Shown here: in pieces, positions 18,605-29,906 of the stretch | How positions within the stretch are numbered: position 1 is the first letter of the stretch | How the letters are laid out: each line of letters begins with the position of its first letter | Source of the DNA: Terrabacter sp. Root181 | Lineage (GTDB): Bacteria; Actinomycetota; Actinomycetes; Actinomycetales; Dermatophilaceae | DNA length: 64,000 bases | Direction: 5' to 3' | Assembly (NCBI RefSeq): GCF_001428505.1 | Contig: NZ_LMHU01000009.1 | Location: forward strand, 268,298 to 332,297 | Program-made: the position numbers and the translations under genes | Notes under the pieces: model-generated | Seen by the model: only the letters and a program-made list of their open reading frames with translations | Databases searched by the model: none | What the model was told of the DNA's origin: nothing

Positions 18605-19819
18605 TCAGCGGATGCGGACGCCGCTGATGGCCCTGGCGATGACGAGGCGCTGGATCTCGGACGTGCCCTCGAAGATCGTGTAGATCTTCGCGTCGCGCGA
18701 CCACCGCTCGACCGGGTGGTCGGTGACGTAGCCGGCCCCGCCGAGGATCTGCACGGCCTTGTCGGTGACGGCCACCGCGACCTCGCCGGCCTTGAGCTTG
18801 CTCATCGAGCCCTCGGCAGCGGTGAACGGCTGGTTGGTCCGACCCATCCACGACGCGCGCCACACGAGCAGCCGGGCCGCGTCGATCTCGGTCCGCATGT
18901 CCGCCAGCGCGAACGCGATCGCCTGGTTCTCGATGATCGGCCGGCCGAAGGCGACGCGGTCCTTGGCGTAGTCGAGGGCGTACTCGTATGCCGCCCGGGC
19001 GATCCCGAGCGCCTGCGCACCCACCGTGGGACGCGAGATCTCGAACGTCCGCATGGCCGCCTGTCCGCTCGACGACCCTCCCTCGCGGGCCCGGGCAAGG
19101 CGCTCGTCGAGCTTGTCCTTGCCGCCGAGCAGGCACGACCCGGGGACGCGCACGTCGTCGAGGAAGACGTCGGCGGTGTGCGAGGCACGCAGCCCAAGCT
19201 TGCGCAGCTTCTTGGCGCCCTCGAGGCCCTTCGTGCCGGGTGGCACGACGAAGGCCGCCTGCCCGCGAGCCCTGAGCTCGGGGTCGACGACGGCCGTGAC
19301 GACGTGGACGTTCGCGATGCCGCCGTTGGTGATGTAGGCCTTCTGGCCGCTGATCACCCACTCGTCGGCGGCCTCGTCGTAGCGGGCGCGGGTGCGCATG
19401 GCCCCGACGTCGGAGCCGGCCTGAGGCTCGGTCGTCGCGAAGGCGGCGAGCTTCGGGTCGTCGGCGTCGCCGTAGCACTGCGGCAGCCACTCGACCATCT
19501 GGTCGGGCGTGCCCGAGCCGTAGATCGCGGCCACCGCGAGGGTCGTGCCGAAGATCGACATCCCGATGCCGGCGTCACCCCAGAAGAGCTCCTCGTTGGC
19601 GAGGTTGATCGAGATGCCGGTGGGGTCGGACCAGCACTGGGCCAGGAACTCGAAGCCGTAGAGGCCGTTCTTCGCGGCCTGCTGGATGACGGGCCACGGC
19701 GTCTCCTCGCGGGCGTCCCACTCGGAGGCGGCCGGCCGCACGACGTCGGCGGCGAAGCCGTGCACCCAGTCCCGCAGCTCGGTCTGGTCGTCGTTCAGGG
19801 CGAGCGAGAACTCCACCAC
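18605..19819 (-). CDS. Acyl-CoA dehydrogenase
   Basis: FAD-dependent alpha,beta-dehydrogenation of an acyl-CoA. 404 residues. The family signatures are present: [19 protein letters not shown] (about residue 125), [15 protein letters not shown] (about 160), and the C-terminal [20 protein letters not shown] and [15 protein letters not shown], in which the Glu of EGTSE is the usual catalytic base position. Two adjacent GTG codons (19819 and 19816) follow GAGGAG; either may start the protein. It is 10 bp downstream of the SCP2-like gene and probably in an operon with it, so a role in lipid or sterol side-chain oxidation is plausible. Confidence 0.92.
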   Translation of the reverse strand: MVEFSLALNDDQTELRDWVHGFAADVVRPAASEWDAREETPWPVIQQAAKNGLYGFEFLAQCWSDPTGISINLANEELFWGDAGIGMSIFGTTLAVAAIYGSGTPDQMVEWLPQCYGDADDPKLAAFATTEPQAGSDVGAMRTRARYDEAADEWVISGQKAYITNGGIANVHVVTAVVDPELRARGQAAFVVPPGTKGLEGAKKLRKLGLRASHTADVFLDDVRVPGSCLLGGKDKLDERLARAREGGSSSGQAAMRTFEISRPTVGAQALGIARAAYEYALDYAKDRVAFGRPIIENQAIAFALADMRTEIDAARLLVWRASWMGRTNQPFTAAEGSMSKLKAGEVAVAVTDKAVQILGGAGYVTDHPVERWSRDAKIYTIFEGTSEIQRLVIARAISGVRIR

Positions 19820-19829
19820 GACGGGCTCC

Positions 19830-20297
19830 TCAGGCCTTGGGGATGTCGAAGAAGTTCGCGATGTTGGCCGCGAGCCCGAGGTCGCCCTTGGCCTTGATCT
19901 TGCCGGTCATGAACATCATCACCGGGTTGCCGCTCTTGGTGATGACCTTGGTGAAGTCGACGGGCGACATCGCGAGCGAGAGCGTCGAGTCGCCGTCGTG
20001 GCCGGGGACCGAGGTGCAGGTGCCGTCGGCGAAGCGCACGGTCCACTCGTCGGCGAAGCCGTCGGGGCGCCCGGTGATGCTCCAGTGGGTCGTGGCGGTC
20101 GTCGAACCGGCCCGGTCGGGCCGGAAGAGCTCGGGCATGCGCCGGAAGATCGCGTCGACGATGGCGCCCCGGTTGTCGCTCTCCATGACCTCCTTGACGT
20201 CCTTGTCGGACATCTCCTTGACGATGCGGATGAAGTCGCCGGGCTCGACGGCGGCGAGCTGCTCAGCGGTGGCGGTCGTGAAGTCGATCTCGGGCAT
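19830..20297 (-). CDS. SCP2 sterol-binding domain protein
   Basis: About 155 residues forming an SCP2-like hydrophobic-ligand-binding fold: VDAIFRRMPELFRPDRA, WTVRFADGTCTSV, TLSLAMSPVDFTKVIT and the closing GNPVMMFMTGKIKAKGDLGLA. Such proteins carry lipids or acyl-CoAs to dehydrogenases. I prefer the ATG at 20297, preceded by GGAGGGA, to the ATG at 20324. The acyl-CoA dehydrogenase gene follows 10 bp downstream, which supports a shared lipid pathway. Confidence 0.87.
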   Translation of the reverse strand: MPEIDFTTATAEQLAAVEPGDFIRIVKEMSDKDVKEVMESDNRGAIVDAIFRRMPELFRPDRAGSTTATTHWSITGRPDGFADEWTVRFADGTCTSVPGHDGDSTLSLAMSPVDFTKVITKSGNPVMMFMTGKIKAKGDLGLAANIANFFDIPKA

Positions 20298-20325
20298 CGG
20301 GGGTCCCTCCGGAGGAAACGGCATT

Positions 20326-20346
20326 GTTACCGCGAGTAGGTTACCG
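20326..20346. promoter_or_regulatory. Direct repeat GTTACCG upstream of the SCP2/acyl-CoA dehydrogenase pair
   Basis: GTTACCG occurs at 20326-20332 and 20340-20346, 14 bp apart, in the 55 bp between the PIG-L stop and the SCP2 start. It is a candidate operator for a lipid-responsive TetR-type repressor, but no regulator gene is nearby and the match is short. Confidence 0.35.
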
Positions 20347-20352
20347 GACGGT

Positions 20353-21144
20353 TCAGCCGTCGAGGAACCAGCCCGCGACCATCCCGTCGGGACGGCCGGG
20401 CTCGATGTAGTGCTCCTGGGCGAAGGCCACCGCGAACATCTCCACCGGCATCTGGAGCATCCCCTGCGCGTCGGACTGGCTCGCGTGCGCCTTGAGCGCC
20501 GAGCGCTTGACCTCGAGGAACTCGCCCACGTCGCACGCCCAGTGCAGCTCGCTCTCGAGGCTGCCGAGCGGGTTGCCGTCGTCCATCGGCTGGCTCGGGT
20601 CCCACTCCCCCACGTCGTGGCCGGCCGCCATCGCCGCCTGGTGCGAGCGGATCATCGCGTCGCGGTTCATCGACCCCTCGAGGTAGCGCGGCGTGCCGGC
20701 GATCTCGGCCGCCCGCCTGGTCACGGCGTGCACCTTGACGTGGTCGGGGTGGCCGTAGCCGCCGTGCCAGTCGTAGCCGACGACGACGTCGGCGGCCTCC
20801 TCGCGCAGCACCGCCGCGAGGCGCTGCGCCGCCTCCTCCGTGTCGGCCCGGGCGAAGCTCTCCTCGTGGTCGTTCTGCGCCCACCCGGTCATTCCGGAGT
20901 CGGCGTAGCCGAGGAACTCGACGCGGTGGGTGCCGATGACGGCGTTGGAGGCGGCGGCCTCGGCCCGGCGCCGCTCGACGACGGTCTCGCCCTCGGCCAG
21001 GTCGTCGGGCGCGTCGCCGTGGTCGCCGTTGGTGGCGACGACGAGCACGACGCGGTGGCCCTCGCTGACGGCGCGAGCCATCGAGCCGGCGGACTGCGAG
21101 GCCTCGTCGTCGGGGTGGGCGTGGACGAAGACAACGGTTGACAT
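20353..21144 (-). CDS. PIG-L family deacetylase
   Basis: Zinc-dependent N-acetylglucosaminide or amide hydrolase. Metal-binding motifs AHPDDEASQSAG (residue 9 on) and HGGYGHPDHVKVHAV (about residue 125) are clear. Actinobacterial relatives include MshB (mycothiol synthesis) and Mca (mycothiol-conjugate amidase). At 263 residues this protein is shorter than those I remember and cannot be assigned to one of them. The ATG lies 12 bp after the stop of a GNAT acetyltransferase on the same strand, so the two probably form an operon. Confidence 0.85.
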   Translation of the reverse strand: MSTVVFVHAHPDDEASQSAGSMARAVSEGHRVVLVVATNGDHGDAPDDLAEGETVVERRRAEAAASNAVIGTHRVEFLGYADSGMTGWAQNDHEESFARADTEEAAQRLAAVLREEAADVVVGYDWHGGYGHPDHVKVHAVTRRAAEIAGTPRYLEGSMNRDAMIRSHQAAMAAGHDVGEWDPSQPMDDGNPLGSLESELHWACDVGEFLEVKRSALKAHASQSDAQGMLQMPVEMFAVAFAQEHYIEPGRPDGMVAGWFLDG

Positions 21145-21156
21145 GGACTCAGCCTC

Positions 21157-21678
21157 TCACCGCGCGCCGACGTTCCCGTCACCGCGGCCGTCGCCAGCAT
21201 CCGCGCCACCACCCGCGCCACGACCCGCGCCACGACCCGCGCCACTGACCGGCGTCGTGTAGACGACGTAGCCCTCGAACGTCGCGACCTCGTCGTAGAG
21301 CCGGCGGGCGACGGCGTTCGACTCGTGGGTCTGCCAGTAGACGCAGCCGCAGCCCTGCCCGCGCGCCCAGTCGCGCACGGCTGCGATGAGGGCGCTCGCG
21401 ACGCCCCGGCCGCGCACCGCCGGCTCGGTGAAGAGGTCCTCGAGGTAACAGAGGTCCGGCTCGCTCGAGCTGGGGTGCACGAGGAAGTGGGTGATCCCCA
21501 CGAGCTCGCCGTCCAGCCATGCCCCGAGCCCGTGCAGCCTTGCGTCAGAGGCGATCTCGCGCCATGCCCTGTCGTATGCCGCCTGGCCGAGCTCGCGCTC
21601 GTAGAAGCTGATGTACGCACGGAAGAGCACCTCCCACCGGTCCCGGTCGGCAGCCTCGAGGCGTCGGGTCTCGATCAC
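21157..21678 (-). CDS. GNAT N-acetyltransferase with repeat-expanded C-terminus
   Basis: 173 residues. The acetyl-CoA loop FTEPAVRGRGVASALIAAV and the YWQTHESNAVARRLYDEVA helix are typical GNAT features. The last 30 residues are low-complexity Gly/Arg/Ala/Asp, encoded by tandem copies of a 12-bp unit GCGCCACGACCC at about 21206-21245, probably a slippage expansion beyond the folded domain. It is upstream of and close to the PIG-L gene. Substrate unknown. Confidence 0.83.
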   Translation of the reverse strand: MIETRRLEAADRDRWEVLFRAYISFYERELGQAAYDRAWREIASDARLHGLGAWLDGELVGITHFLVHPSSSEPDLCYLEDLFTEPAVRGRGVASALIAAVRDWARGQGCGCVYWQTHESNAVARRLYDEVATFEGYVVYTTPVSGAGRGAGRGAGGGADAGDGRGDGNVGAR

Positions 21679-21765
21679 GTCCCGACGCTAGCGCGAGCGC
21701 AGCGTCCCCGGCAGGGCCACCACACGGCATACGCAATGAGCCACTCGAGTGATCGCCGAACCACC

Positions 21766-21787
21766 CTCGAGTGAGAGCTCACTCGAG
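21766..21787. terminator. Inverted repeat downstream of topA
   Basis: Arms CTCGAGTGAG (21766-21775) and CTCACTCGAG (21778-21787) are perfect with a 2-nt centre. A related CACTCGAGTG palindrome lies at 21742-21751. The element sits just behind the topA stop, so it is probably its terminator; a protein-binding site is the alternative because the loop is too tight for an ideal hairpin. Confidence 0.5.
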
Positions 21788-21798
21788 CGGTGCGCGGG

Positions 21799-24570
<2,772 letters not shown>

Positions 24571-25003
24571 GGTGCACCTTCAACTTCCCGCATCTCACGT
24601 GCAGCGGATTCGTCGCTGCCCCGACGTGGACGCGGACCGACCGTAACAGCCCGCGCCGGGTGTGGTCTCACGACATCCGCCGGAGAGGGCGTATGCCGTC
24701 CCCTGGCGACCCGCTCGTCCCGCGCCCACCGCGCCCCGCCCACCTCAAACGTCGAGAGGCCACGTGTGGCCGCGTCTGACACGTCGAGAGGCCACGTGTG
24801 GCCGCGTCTGACACGTCGAGGCCAAGCGCGGACGCCGCCCTTGTGGCCTCTCGAGGGTTGAGGGTGGGCTAGAGGTGGCCTCTCGACGGTTCAGCGGGGG
24901 TGCGGAGAAACGGGGCCACACGGCATACGTCCTCGGGGATGATGACGCGCGGAGCCACGTTCCCATGGTAGTTTAGAGTTCAACAACTTCGGAAGGAACC
25001 GCC
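24571..25003. other. 433-bp intergenic region with repeats
   Basis: The region between divergent topA and the dioxygenase gene holds no gene I can support. It contains two copies of the dispersed 7-mer (24691-24697 and 24922-24928), the tandem repeat at 24749-24886, and an AT-rich patch (about 24968-24992, GGTAGTTTAGAGTTCAACAA) before the dioxygenase start that is probably its promoter or operator. A TTACGGT box near 24640 on the minus strand may belong to the topA promoter. Confidence 0.6.
24749..24886. repeat. 32-bp tandem repeat with inverted copies
   Basis: Two near-identical units begin at 24749 and 24781 (ACGTCGAGAGGCCACGTG, then TGGCCGCGTCTGAC), and a third truncated unit begins at 24813, giving a strict 32-bp period. 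Inverted copies GTGGCCTCTCGA at about 24843-24854 and GGTGGCCTCTCGAC at about 24874-24886 follow. The core matches the repeat at 18.5 kb. Confidence 0.85.
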
Positions 25004-25783
25004 ATGTCCGCCCCCGTCCTCTATCTCAGCCACGGCGCCCCGCCGCTCGCCGACGACGAGCGCTGGACGGCCGAGCTGGCCGGGTGGTCCGCGGACCTGC
25101 CGAAGCCCAAGGACGTCCTCATGGTCTCGGCGCACTGGGAGGACGCCCCGACGACCCTCGGCTCGACGACCGGCGCCCCCCTCACCTACGACTTCTGGGG
25201 CTTCCCGCAGAAGTACTACGAGGTGACCTACGACGCGCCCGCGGCGCCCGCGCTCGCCGACGACGTGACGAAGCTGCTGACGTGGCCCGGCCACGAGGTG
25301 CACCGCGACGAGGCGCGCGGCCTCGACCACGGCGCCTACGTCCCGCTCAAGGAGATGTTCCCCGACGCCGACGTGCCGGTGCTCCAGATGTCGATGCCGA
25401 CCCTCGACCCGCGCGGCCTCTTCGAGATCGGCCGGCGCCTCGCCCCGCTGCGCGAGCAGGGCACGATGATCGTCGGCTCCGGCTTCACGACCCACAACCT
25501 GCGCTGGTTCAACCCGCACGCCGGCGCCGACGGCCAGCCGCCGCGCGCCAGCGCCGAGTTCGACCACTGGGCCCAGGAGGCCATGAAGGCCAAGGACGTC
25601 GACGGCCTGCTCGACTTCCTCGACAAGGCCCCCGCGGCCCACGAGGCACACCCGCGCACCGAGCACTTCGCGCCGCTCTTCGTGACCCTCGGCGCCGCCT
25701 ACGAGTCGGGCGGCCTCGACAACAAGAGCGTCATCGACGGCTTCTGGTTCGGCCTGAGCAAGCGCTCCTGGCAGTTCGACTGA
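25004..25783 (+). CDS. Class III extradiol ring-cleavage dioxygenase, LigB / DODA type
   Basis: 259 residues of the YgiD/4,5-DOPA-dioxygenase group: metal-ligand histidines in LYLSHGAPPLADD (His10), VSAHWEDAPTT and GSGFTTHNLRW, with GLDHGAYVPLKEMFPDA in between. These cytoplasmic non-haem iron or zinc enzymes open catechol-like rings; the physiological substrate is rarely known. The ATG follows GGAAGGAA. An AT-rich operator-like patch lies directly before it and a strong hairpin follows, so it is a single-gene unit. Many relatives are controlled by MarR or LysR proteins, none of which is adjacent here. Confidence 0.9.
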   Translation: MSAPVLYLSHGAPPLADDERWTAELAGWSADLPKPKDVLMVSAHWEDAPTTLGSTTGAPLTYDFWGFPQKYYEVTYDAPAAPALADDVTKLLTWPGHEVHRDEARGLDHGAYVPLKEMFPDADVPVLQMSMPTLDPRGLFEIGRRLAPLREQGTMIVGSGFTTHNLRWFNPHAGADGQPPRASAEFDHWAQEAMKAKDVDGLLDFLDKAPAAHEAHPRTEHFAPLFVTLGAAYESGGLDNKSVIDGFWFGLSKRSWQFD

Positions 25784-26161
25784 GCGACCCGGGCCCGCGC
25801 CCGGGGCGACCCGTGCGCGGCCCCGGATCACCCCGGGAACCGGCGGGTAACCCCGTCCGTTCTTCCGGTGTGGGTGCCCCACACACGCGGCCGCGGCTCG
25901 TAACCTCCCCTGACTCCGAGCCGCGGCCGCTCCTCTCCACCGGGGCTCCACCGGGGCCTCGTCAGGGACTCCGGACGGGTCCGCGGGGCGACGGAACCCA
26001 CGCGTTCGCCCACCCGTCGCAGGCGCACGGCACGTAGAGTGGCCGTACGCCCGACGAGCGCGCCGCAGGCGTGATTCGTGCGCCGTCCGTGGTGCCGACG
26101 GGCGAGGGACTTCGGTCGCGTCGCCGACGCGGCCGGCACGCGAGGGAAGGACCCGCTCCAC
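25784..26161. other. 378-bp region before the kinase-cluster operon
   Basis: It holds a strong hairpin (25888-25931) and then a probable promoter with TAGAGT at 26036-26041, about 120 nt before the telA ATG. The implied leader of roughly 115 nt is G+C-rich; I recognise no riboswitch in it. GAGGGAAGGA near 26144-26153 is the ribosome binding site of the first gene. Confidence 0.55.
25888..25931. terminator. Strong hairpin terminator
   Basis: GCGGCCGCGGCTCG (25888-25901) pairs perfectly with CGAGCCGCGGCCGC (25918-25931) around a 16-nt loop. It ends the dioxygenase unit and insulates the long operon that follows. Confidence 0.8.
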
Positions 26162-27421
26162 ATGACTGACCAGCCCGCCGCCCAGGCAGCCGCGCCCGCC
26201 CAGGTCGCCCCCCTCGAGCCGCCGCCCGGCGACGCGTTCATCCTCACGGCCCCCGCGCCGACGGCCGCCGTCGCCGAGACCGCCGCGCCGAAGATGGCAC
26301 CGGCCGTCCCCGAGGCGGCCCTGCCCGGCCTCGACGCCAAGGTCGACACCTACCTCGACTCCCTCACGAAGGCCGCGGCCCGCTCGCCCGAGTGGGAGAC
26401 CAAGGCCGCCGACGTGCGCAGCATGGGCAACGACGAGGTGCGGTTCGCCGCCGAGTCGTCCAACCGGATGCTCCAGATGCCCGTCAAGGCGCTCAACGAG
26501 GGCGGCCTGTCGGGCAACTCGAAGGTCGGCAAGACGCTGCTCGACCTGCGGCGCACGGTCGAGGACCTCGACCCGGGCCAGGCCGCGGGCGCCAAGAAGT
26601 TCCTCGGCATGATCCCGTTCGGCGACAAGGTCAACGACTACTTCCGCAAGTACCAGTCGGCGCAGAGCCACCTCAACGGCATCCTCCACTCGCTCCAGTC
26701 CGGCCAGGACGAGCTCGTCAAGGACAACGTCGCCCTCAACCTCGAGAAGAAGAACCTCTGGGAGTCGATGGGCCGGCTCAACCAGTACGTCTACGTCGCC
26801 GAGCGCCTCGACGCCAAGCTCGCCGCCCAGGTCGCGACCCTCGAGTCGACCGACCCCGAACGCGCCAAGGCGCTGCGCGAGGACGTCCTCTTCTACGTCC
26901 GCCAGAAGCACCAGGACCTGCTGACCCAGCTCGCCGTGTCGATCCAGAACTACCTCGCGATCGACATCATCATCAAGAACAACATCGAGCTCATCAAGGG
27001 CGTCGACCGCGCGACGACGACCACGGTCTCGGCCCTGCGCACCGCCGTCATCGTGGCCCAGGCGCTCAACAACCAGCAGCTCGTGCTCGACCAGATCACG
27101 GCCCTCAACACGACGACCTCGGGCATCATCGAGCGTACGTCGGAGGCCCTCAAGCAGAACTCCGCCCGCATCCAGGAGCAGTCGGCGAGCGCGACGCTGT
27201 CGATCGAGTCGCTGCAGAAGGCGTTCGCCAACATCTACGAGACGATGGACACCATCGACCAGTTCAAGGTGCGGGCGCTCGACAACATGGCCGCGACGAT
27301 CGGCACGCTCGAGACCGAGGTGGCCAAGTCGCGCTCCTACCTCGACCGCGTGTCCAAGCAGGACGCCCGCCGCGCCGAGAACGCCGCGCCCGGACTGCTC
27401 GACCTCGGCTCGGGCCGGTGA
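26162..27421 (+). CDS. TelA-family protein (toxic anion resistance / KlaA-like)
   Basis: 419 residues. A Pro/Ala-rich N-terminus of about 50 residues precedes a long helical TelA domain (SVQIQNYLAIDIIIKNNIEL-like segment SIQNYLAIDIIIKNNIELI, NTTTSGIIERTSEALKQNS, YETMDTIDQFKVRALDNM). The family was named for tellurite resistance, but its biochemical role is unresolved and it often travels with XpaC-like proteins, AAA ATPases and VWA proteins (family knowledge). Start at the ATG at 26162 behind GAGGGAAGGA. It is the first gene of the ten-gene kinase cluster. No membrane segment is seen, so a cytoplasmic scaffold is my inference. Confidence 0.85.
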   Translation: MTDQPAAQAAAPAQVAPLEPPPGDAFILTAPAPTAAVAETAAPKMAPAVPEAALPGLDAKVDTYLDSLTKAAARSPEWETKAADVRSMGNDEVRFAAESSNRMLQMPVKALNEGGLSGNSKVGKTLLDLRRTVEDLDPGQAAGAKKFLGMIPFGDKVNDYFRKYQSAQSHLNGILHSLQSGQDELVKDNVALNLEKKNLWESMGRLNQYVYVAERLDAKLAAQVATLESTDPERAKALREDVLFYVRQKHQDLLTQLAVSIQNYLAIDIIIKNNIELIKGVDRATTTTVSALRTAVIVAQALNNQQLVLDQITALNTTTSGIIERTSEALKQNSARIQEQSASATLSIESLQKAFANIYETMDTIDQFKVRALDNMAATIGTLETEVAKSRSYLDRVSKQDARRAENAAPGLLDLGSGR

Positions 27422-27559
27422 GGGTGGCTGGGACCGGGAGCCGGTGACGGGCCCGCGACGCGGGTGAGGTGAGGCAGGGTCGCCGTGGCGCGACTCGTAC
27501 AGCAGGATGTGCGTGGCCGGTCGACGGTCGGCGCGCGACACACCAGAGGGGACACAGCA

Positions 27560-28177
27560 GTGGGTATCCGGTCGTGGTTCGGGTTGGACAGGCCCGAGGC
27601 ACCCGAGCCCGTGCGCTCGGGCCCACCCACCACGGAGCAGCTGCTCGGGGCGCTCGACGCCATCGAGACGCAGGCCCGCGAGGGCAAGGTGCCCGGCGTC
27701 GTGCTCTCCCGCCTGCTGCGCGTCACCCGCATCGTGCGCCAGACCCTGCCGCGCCTCGACAACCTCGGCCTCGGCAGCCGAGAGGGCTTCAGCGTCATGG
27801 CCACCGCCACCGACTACCTCCCGGTCGCCATCGGCAACTACCTGCGCCTCCCGCGCGACTGGGCCGACACGCGTCCCATCGCCGCGGGCAAGAGCTCGGT
27901 CATGCTCCTCGTCGACCAGCTCGACCTGCTCGGCACGACGATGGACAAGGTCTACGACGCCGTATGCCGTGCCGACGCCGAGGCGATCATCGTGCACGGG
28001 GCGTTCCTCGAGCAGAAGTTCGGCCAGGCCTCCGACGGTGGGGTGCTCGGGCTCGGTCCCGACCCGGTTCGCGTCGCCCCTCCGCCCGAGACCGGCTCGG
28101 CCCACACCCCGAGTCCTCCGGGTGCCGTCAGCACGTCACCGTCCGCCTCCCCCCGCCCACTGGCCCCGCCGGAGTGA
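27560..28177 (+). CDS. XpaC-like helical protein
   Basis: About 205 residues. The central part (LLGALDAIETQAREGKVPGV, RIVRQTLPRLDNLGLGSREG, TDYLPVAIGNYLRLPRDWAD, LLVDQLDLLGTTMDKVYDAV, HGAFLEQKFG) resembles the XpaC family, whose members commonly accompany TelA; this is pattern recognition, not a proven match. The C-terminal 45 residues are Pro/Ser-rich and disordered. I start at the GTG at 27560, which follows AGAGGGGA and lies 138 bp behind telA; an upstream in-frame start at 27485 would add 25 residues without similarity. The AAA ATPase gene follows by 16 bp. Confidence 0.7.
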   Translation: MGIRSWFGLDRPEAPEPVRSGPPTTEQLLGALDAIETQAREGKVPGVVLSRLLRVTRIVRQTLPRLDNLGLGSREGFSVMATATDYLPVAIGNYLRLPRDWADTRPIAAGKSSVMLLVDQLDLLGTTMDKVYDAVCRADAEAIIVHGAFLEQKFGQASDGGVLGLGPDPVRVAPPPETGSAHTPSPPGAVSTSPSASPRPLAPPE

Positions 28178-28193
28178 TGCATGAGAACCGAGC

Positions 28194-29906
28194 ATGAACG
28201 CTGACGAGTCCCGCCTCGCCGAGAGCCTGGACCAGCTGAGCGACGTCGCCGCGGAGGCCGGTCTCGACCCGGCCGCGGCCCGCGACGAGGGGCTGCGCGT
28301 CGCCGCCGCCCTCGCCGAGGCCGTGCCCGGGGCGCCCCCCGCCTGGGCCGAGGTCGCACACCCGGGCCTGACCGACCTCGCCCGCATCAACGAGGCGTTC
28401 TTCGACGCCGCCTCGCGCGGGCGGCGCTGGCGCGGAGCCCCGACCGACCTGCTCGAGGCGCTCGTCGCCTCCCGTCACACGCTCGCCCCCGAGTACGCCG
28501 AGGCGCTGACCGAGGTCGCGTCGTCCGCCGTCATGCTCGGGACGGCGCCGATCTGGGTCATCGCCAACGCCTCGGCCGCGTCCGGTGCCTACCTCGCCGC
28601 CGCACGCCTGTCCTCCCAGCGGGTGCCCGCGTTCCCCGGCAGCGAGTCCGACGCAGAGCGCCGGCTCCTCGGCGGCACACCCGGGATGGGCCTCGGGTCC
28701 CCCGACACGATGCGTCCGAGCATTCCCGGCCCCATCGACCCACGGCTCCTCGATCTCCTGCAACCGGATCGCCTTGCGGCACAAGGCGGCCCGCCCGGAG
28801 GTCAGGACAGCGGTGCCACGGCGTCAGCCGCCCTTGCTGACCCACCGGCCGAGCCCAGGACGCCGGCCGAGCCCGAGAAGTCCGTCGAGGAGCTCCTCGC
28901 CGAGCTCGACGCGATGATCGGTCTCGAGCGCGTCAAGAAGGAGATCCACCGCCAGGTCGCGCTGCTCACCGTCGAGAAGATGCGCACCGAGGCCGGCCTC
29001 AAAGCACACAAGATGAGCCGGCATCTCATCTTCGTCGGCAACCCCGGCACCGGGAAGACCACCGTCGCGCGCCTCGTCGGCGGCATCTACAAGGCCCTCG
29101 GGCTGCTGCCCACCGGGCAGCTCGTCGAGGTCGACCGCAGCGAGCTCGTCGCCGGCTACGTCGGGCAGACAGCGATGAAGACGGCCGAGGTCTGCGCCAA
29201 GGCCACGGGCGGGGTGCTCTTCATCGACGAGGCCTACGCCCTGACCGGCGACCAGTACGCCTCGGAGGCCGTCAACACCCTCGTCAAGGAGATGGAGGAC
29301 CACCGCGAGGACCTCGTCGTCATCGTGGCCGGCTATCCCGACCCCATGGTCGGCTTCATCGCCCAGAACCCCGGCCTGGCAAGCCGGTTCACGACGACGA
29401 TCGAGTTCGACGACTACTCCGACGACGAGCTGCTCGCGATCCTCGACTCGATCGCCGCCGGCAGCGACTACGAGCTGACCGACGACGCCCGCACCCGCGT
29501 CCGGCACCAGCTCGAGGCCACGCCGCGCACACCTGCGTTCGGCAACGGCCGCTTCTCGCGCAACGTCTTCGAGCACGCCGTCGGTCGCCACGCGTGGCGC
29601 CTCAAGGACGCGACGGAGCCGACGCGCGACGACCTGCGTCTACTCACTGCAGACGACTTCACCGACCAGCCCGACACGCCGGCCGACGAACCAGCCCACG
29701 CGCCCGCCGACCCACCGGCCGACGGAACTGCGGCAGACGACGCGCCCGGCGCCCCCGAGCAGGACCCGGCGGCGGTCAGGGCAGACCCTGATGGTCCGGC
29801 GGACGCCGATGAGGCAGTCTCGGACGGGCAGACCGAGCAGGACGGGCAGACCGAGCAGCACGAGCAGCACGACACCAGCGCGACCGAGCACGAGGACACC
29901 GCATGA
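28194..29906 (+). CDS. CbxX/CfqX-type AAA+ ATPase
   Basis: 570 residues in three parts: an N-terminal helical domain of about 230 residues without a family I recognise, an AAA+ domain and a C-terminal Asp/Glu/Gln-rich tail of about 80 residues. The AAA+ domain begins ELDAMIGLERVKKEIHRQV and has Walker A GNPGTGKTT (about residue 283), Walker B VLFIDEAY (about 342), sensor 1 VVIVAGYPDPM and FNPGLASRF-like ASRFTTTIEF. It is close to CbbX and to EccA of type VII secretion. In this cluster it may remodel the kinase/phosphatase/VWA complex, as MoxR-like ATPases do with VWA proteins; that is inference. The ATGA overlap joins it to the next gene. Confidence 0.87.
   Translation: MNADESRLAESLDQLSDVAAEAGLDPAAARDEGLRVAAALAEAVPGAPPAWAEVAHPGLTDLARINEAFFDAASRGRRWRGAPTDLLEALVASRHTLAPEYAEALTEVASSAVMLGTAPIWVIANASAASGAYLAAARLSSQRVPAFPGSESDAERRLLGGTPGMGLGSPDTMRPSIPGPIDPRLLDLLQPDRLAAQGGPPGGQDSGATASAALADPPAEPRTPAEPEKSVEELLAELDAMIGLERVKKEIHRQVALLTVEKMRTEAGLKAHKMSRHLIFVGNPGTGKTTVARLVGGIYKALGLLPTGQLVEVDRSELVAGYVGQTAMKTAEVCAKATGGVLFIDEAYALTGDQYASEAVNTLVKEMEDHREDLVVIVAGYPDPMVGFIAQNPGLASRFTTTIEFDDYSDDELLAILDSIAAGSDYELTDDARTRVRHQLEATPRTPAFGNGRFSRNVFEHAVGRHAWRLKDATEPTRDDLRLLTADDFTDQPDTPADEPAHAPADPPADGTAADDAPGAPEQDPAAVRADPDGPADADEAVSDGQTEQDGQTEQHEQHDTSATEHEDTA

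Noticed and set aside
24749-24820. CRISPR array
   Set aside because: The period is 32 bp with almost no unique spacer between units, only two and a third units, and no cas gene in the window.
26162-27421. Dedicated tellurite-resistance determinant
   Set aside because: The family name suggests it, but the gene is the head of a kinase signalling cluster and no tellurite-specific gene such as tehB or terC is present.
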